Assembly: GCA_027005175.1 (NCBI GenBank)
Contig: JALTMC010000179.1
Coordinates: forward strand, 1 to 6,889
Direction: 5' to 3'
Origin: Myxococcales bacterium
GTDB lineage: Bacteria; Myxococcota_C; UBA6777
DNA length: 6,889 nt
Every line of letters begins with the position of its first letter. Positions within the stretch are counted from its first letter, which is position 1. The position numbers and the translations under genes were made by a program. The notes beneath the pieces are model-generated. The model was not told where the DNA came from. It saw nothing but the letters and a program-made list of their open reading frames with translations, and made no database searches. Positions 4,873-6,889 of the stretch are shown here, one piece after another.

Positions 4873-6357
4873 ATGATGCGATTTTGGATAGTTTGTGTAA
4901 TGGTAAGTTTGGGCTGGAGTTGGAGCATACAAAGCTCCCACGCTTCCACACGAACCTCTGTACATTTTGCAATCATTGTTGGCAACAACAAGGGCGTCAC
5001 TACGGATCAGCCCTTGCGCTACTCTCACAGTGATGCACGTCGCTTACGTCGTCTTCTCTCAGAACTCGGCGGATTCAAACCTCAAAATAGCTTCATCTTA
5101 GTCGAGCAAGATGCCTCCAAACTCCAACAATTGTGGTTACGTGTGGAACGCAAGATCCACCAACTCAAACGCCTCTCTCCCCAACCCAAAGTCACCCTAC
5201 TCTTTTATTATTCGGGGCATGCCGATCACACCGCCTTACATCTTGGTAGATCAAAACTCCCTTTCCAACGATTACGTCGATGGCTTCGGAACTCTTCCGC
5301 AACAGTTCGCCTTGCCTTCTTGGACACTTGCCGCAGCGGTCAGCTTCTAGGCACCAAAGGAGCCCGTCGAACCAAACGAAGAATGCGACTTCCTCCGCGC
5401 ATTCGCCATTCAGCCACCAGCGGCATGGCTATGATCACATCCAGCGGAGAAGGGGAAGACTCTCATGAACAGGATCAACTCCGTGGATCTATTTTTACAC
5501 ACTATCTCCTATCAGGACTGCGCGGTGCTGCCGACAACAATCACGATAGTCAAGTCAGCTTGCACGAACTCTATAGTTATGTCTACCGACGTACGATCTC
5601 TCATACAGTCTTCTTATCACACAGCGTGCAACACCCGAGCTTTCGCAACGAACTACGCGGACATGGACACCTTGTGCTAACCCGACTCCAACGTGCCTCC
5701 GCTCGCCTCAACCTACAAACCACAGCCTCTGGAGTTTATTATGTTCTCAATGAAAAGCGGACCCAACTCGTCGCTGAAATCAACAAACGCAGAGGTCAAC
5801 GTGTCTCGATAGGACTTCCCCCTGGTCGCTATATCGTTGTACACCGCAGCCCTTCCAACTATCGAGTGCAAAACCTAAACTTACACAAAGGCCAACGTCA
5901 CAAACTACAGCCTCGCCAAATGCTAAAACTCACCTACCTGGCATCTGCCGCCAAAGGATTGTCCTGGCTAACTCACCCCAAGGCACCACAACGCTATCAC
6001 CCATCCAACTACCGAAGCGCCTTCTATGCTTCTCTTGGTGTCGCACTTACAACCCTCGTGAGCACAGGTATTTTCTTCGGACTTTCCGCTAAATACTTGA
6101 ATGATGCACGAGACGCAACCTATGGTGGAGTCAATGGACGCCGCCAAGCTCAGGGGATTCCCGCCACCGATCTCGCATCTGCATCCCAAGGCTTTAATGT
6201 CGGAGCCCTTGTCTCGCTGAGTCTTGCTGTTGGTGCCAGCACGAGTGCCACCGTGTTCTACTTACTTCACCGCAAACAAGCCGCACAATTCCAAACCCTA
6301 CCCCTCAAAAAGAATCTCAAACATACCAGCCAAGCAAAATTTGAAATCCTTCAATAA
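4873..6357 (+). CDS. Secreted, membrane-anchored caspase-family (peptidase C14) protein
   Basis: The chosen start gives 494 residues. A hydrophobic N-terminus with likely cleavage after SSHA (about residue 24) is a signal peptide. The caspase fold begins at FAIIVGNN (about 32-39). The catalytic His is in YYSGHAD (H116) and the catalytic Cys in LDTCRSG (C153). ITSSGEGEDSHE and SIFTHYLLSGLRGAAD are blocks typical of bacterial caspase-family proteins. An EF-hand-like loop (D221, N223, D225, Q227, S229, E232) follows. Residues about 275-365 look like a beta-rich, PEGA-like region (ASGVYYVLN, LPPGRYIVVHR). Two hydrophobic helices (about 382-404 and 442-464) flank a loop with DARDATYGG, then a basic tail. 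It probably cleaves after basic residues like metacaspases, but the substrate is unknown. The start is chosen for the signal peptide and a weak AGTGG site (4863-4867); ATG 4876 is equally possible. An ATG at 4792 would add 27 residues that would spoil the signal peptide. Confidence 0.87.
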   Translation: MMRFWIVCVMVSLGWSWSIQSSHASTRTSVHFAIIVGNNKGVTTDQPLRYSHSDARRLRRLLSELGGFKPQNSFILVEQDASKLQQLWLRVERKIHQLKRLSPQPKVTLLFYYSGHADHTALHLGRSKLPFQRLRRWLRNSSATVRLAFLDTCRSGQLLGTKGARRTKRRMRLPPRIRHSATSGMAMITSSGEGEDSHEQDQLRGSIFTHYLLSGLRGAADNNHDSQVSLHELYSYVYRRTISHTVFLSHSVQHPSFRNELRGHGHLVLTRLQRASARLNLQTTASGVYYVLNEKRTQLVAEINKRRGQRVSIGLPPGRYIVVHRSPSNYRVQNLNLHKGQRHKLQPRQMLKLTYLASAAKGLSWLTHPKAPQRYHPSNYRSAFYASLGVALTTLVSTGIFFGLSAKYLNDARDATYGGVNGRRQAQGIPATDLASASQGFNVGALVSLSLAVGASTSATVFYLLHRKQAAQFQTLPLKKNLKHTSQAKFEILQ

Positions 6358-6392
6358 TCAACAGTCTAGCAGCCTGCCGAAGAACGAAAACA

Positions 6393-6536
6393 ATGCTTAA
6401 TCAGTATGTTATGCGATTCGAATGGAGTAATGGACAAGTCGAGGGACAGGTGAATCGGATCAAGACTCTAAAGCGCCAGATGTACGGAAGAGCCAAGTTG
6501 GATTTGCTACGACATCGCATGCTCAAATCGTCGTAA
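6393..6536 (+). pseudogene. ISL3-family transposase, C-terminal remnant
   Basis: The reading frame ending at the TAA at 6534-6536 encodes EWSNGQVEGQVNRIK, then LKRQMYGRAKLDLLRHRML. This is the highly conserved C-terminal block of ISL3-family DDE transposases (WSNGQ.EGQ.NRLK..KRQMYGRA..DLL). Only about the last 40-48 of roughly 400-550 residues remain; the frame upstream of about 6393 runs into sequence with no transposase features and overlaps the end of the caspase-family gene. It cannot be active. It indicates an old insertion followed by deletion. Confidence 0.85.
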
Positions 6537-6564
6537 ACCATGAGTATTCAAAACTACACCCACC

Positions 6565-6587
6565 TTCATCAAAATTGCGGGAGAATC
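6565..6587 (+). mobile_element. Possible right terminal end of the ISL3-type element
   Basis: The stretch beginning TTCATCAAAATTGCGG and ending GAGAATC lies 28 bp after the transposase stop. Its position and general look (an A/T-rich block, then TTGCGG, then GAGAA) resemble ISL3-family right ends as I remember them. The left end is missing, so no inverted-repeat partner confirms it. Confidence 0.3.
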
Positions 6588-6603
6588 AGGATAGTTGCCG
6601 CCT

Positions 6604-6889
6604 CAACTCTATGCTCTCTGCGGCCTATCAAAAGGATACTCTCAACTCTGTGCTCTCTGCGGCCTATCAAAAGGACATCCTCTACTCTGTGCTCTCTGCG
6701 GCCTATCAAAAGGACATCCTCCACTCTGCGCTCTCTGCGGCCTATCAAAAGGACATCCTCCACTCTGCGCTCTCTGCGGCCTATCAAAAGGACATCCTCT
6801 ACTCTGTGCTCTCTGCGGCCTATCAAAAGAACATCCTCTACTCTGCGCTCTCTGCGGCCTATCAAAAGGACATCCTCCACTCTGCGCTC
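6604..6889. repeat. Tandem array of 39-bp units (right array, runs off the window)
   Basis: Seven complete 39-bp units start at 6604, 6643, 6682, 6721, 6760, 6799 and 6838, and a partial eighth starts at 6877. The unit reads C-N-ACTCTGCGCTCTCTGCGG followed by CCTATCAAAAGGACATCCT. Variation is concentrated at the second base and in CTCTGCG/CTCTGTG/CTCTATG. The two leftmost copies are the most diverged (GGATACTCT in place of GGACATCCT in the first), marking the array edge. All copies are exactly 39 bp, so the minus strand stays open with a 13-residue period (RREHRVEDVLLIG). I see no independent evidence that this is translated. Confidence 0.95.

Overview
The window holds four intact protein genes, a transposase remnant and two tandem-repeat arrays that cover its two ends. 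Composition is intermediate, not GC-rich, and most genes are separated by structured non-coding DNA. No rRNA, tRNA or taxonomic marker fixes the organism. A secreted caspase-fold protein with a C-terminal two-helix anchor, a trans-acting enoyl reductase-type oxidoreductase and a stand-alone long S14 gene would fit a predatory or environmental 'delta-proteobacterial' lineage such as Myxococcota or Bdellovibrionota, but that is a low-confidence inference.

Layout from left to right. Positions 1-367 are a 39/37-bp tandem array. A perfect TATAAT box lies just after it, followed by a 418-residue saccharopine-dehydrogenase-like / trans-acting enoyl reductase family protein (526-1782, +). Converging on it with a 16-bp gap is a 631-residue membrane protein (1799-3694, -). 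This protein joins a ZIP-like metal transporter half to an SO_0444/ArsP-type permease half, with a His-rich linker and a (His-Asp)n plus CCxxC tail. Its leader carries an intrinsic-terminator-like hairpin with nine U's that ends 8 nt before the start codon. Divergent from it is a gene for the zinc-free (C-minus) form of ribosomal protein S14 (3948-4253, +), whose TTGACA promoter is overlapped by a perfect 9-bp inverted repeat. Positions 4254-4872 are non-coding, with a duplicated pyrimidine-rich 21-mer and two perfect inverted repeats. Next is a secreted, membrane-anchored caspase-family (C14) protein with an EF-hand-like loop (4873-6357, +). It is followed by the C-terminal stub of an ISL3-family transposase (about 6393-6536) and a 39-bp tandem array that runs off the right edge (6604-6889).

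Two points stand out. First, the fused metal transporter and the zinc-independent S14 are divergently transcribed across a 253-bp region with a candidate operator on one side and a candidate attenuator on the other, which looks like a metal-responsive module. Zinc-free ribosomal paralogues under Zur control are well known, but this transporter fusion and arrangement are not familiar to me. Second, the two end arrays differ in sequence but share the core CTCTGCGNNCTCTGCGGC, the 39-bp period and the orientation, so they look like diverged members of one repeat family. No functional link between the oxidoreductase, the metal module and the caspase protein can be shown from the sequence.
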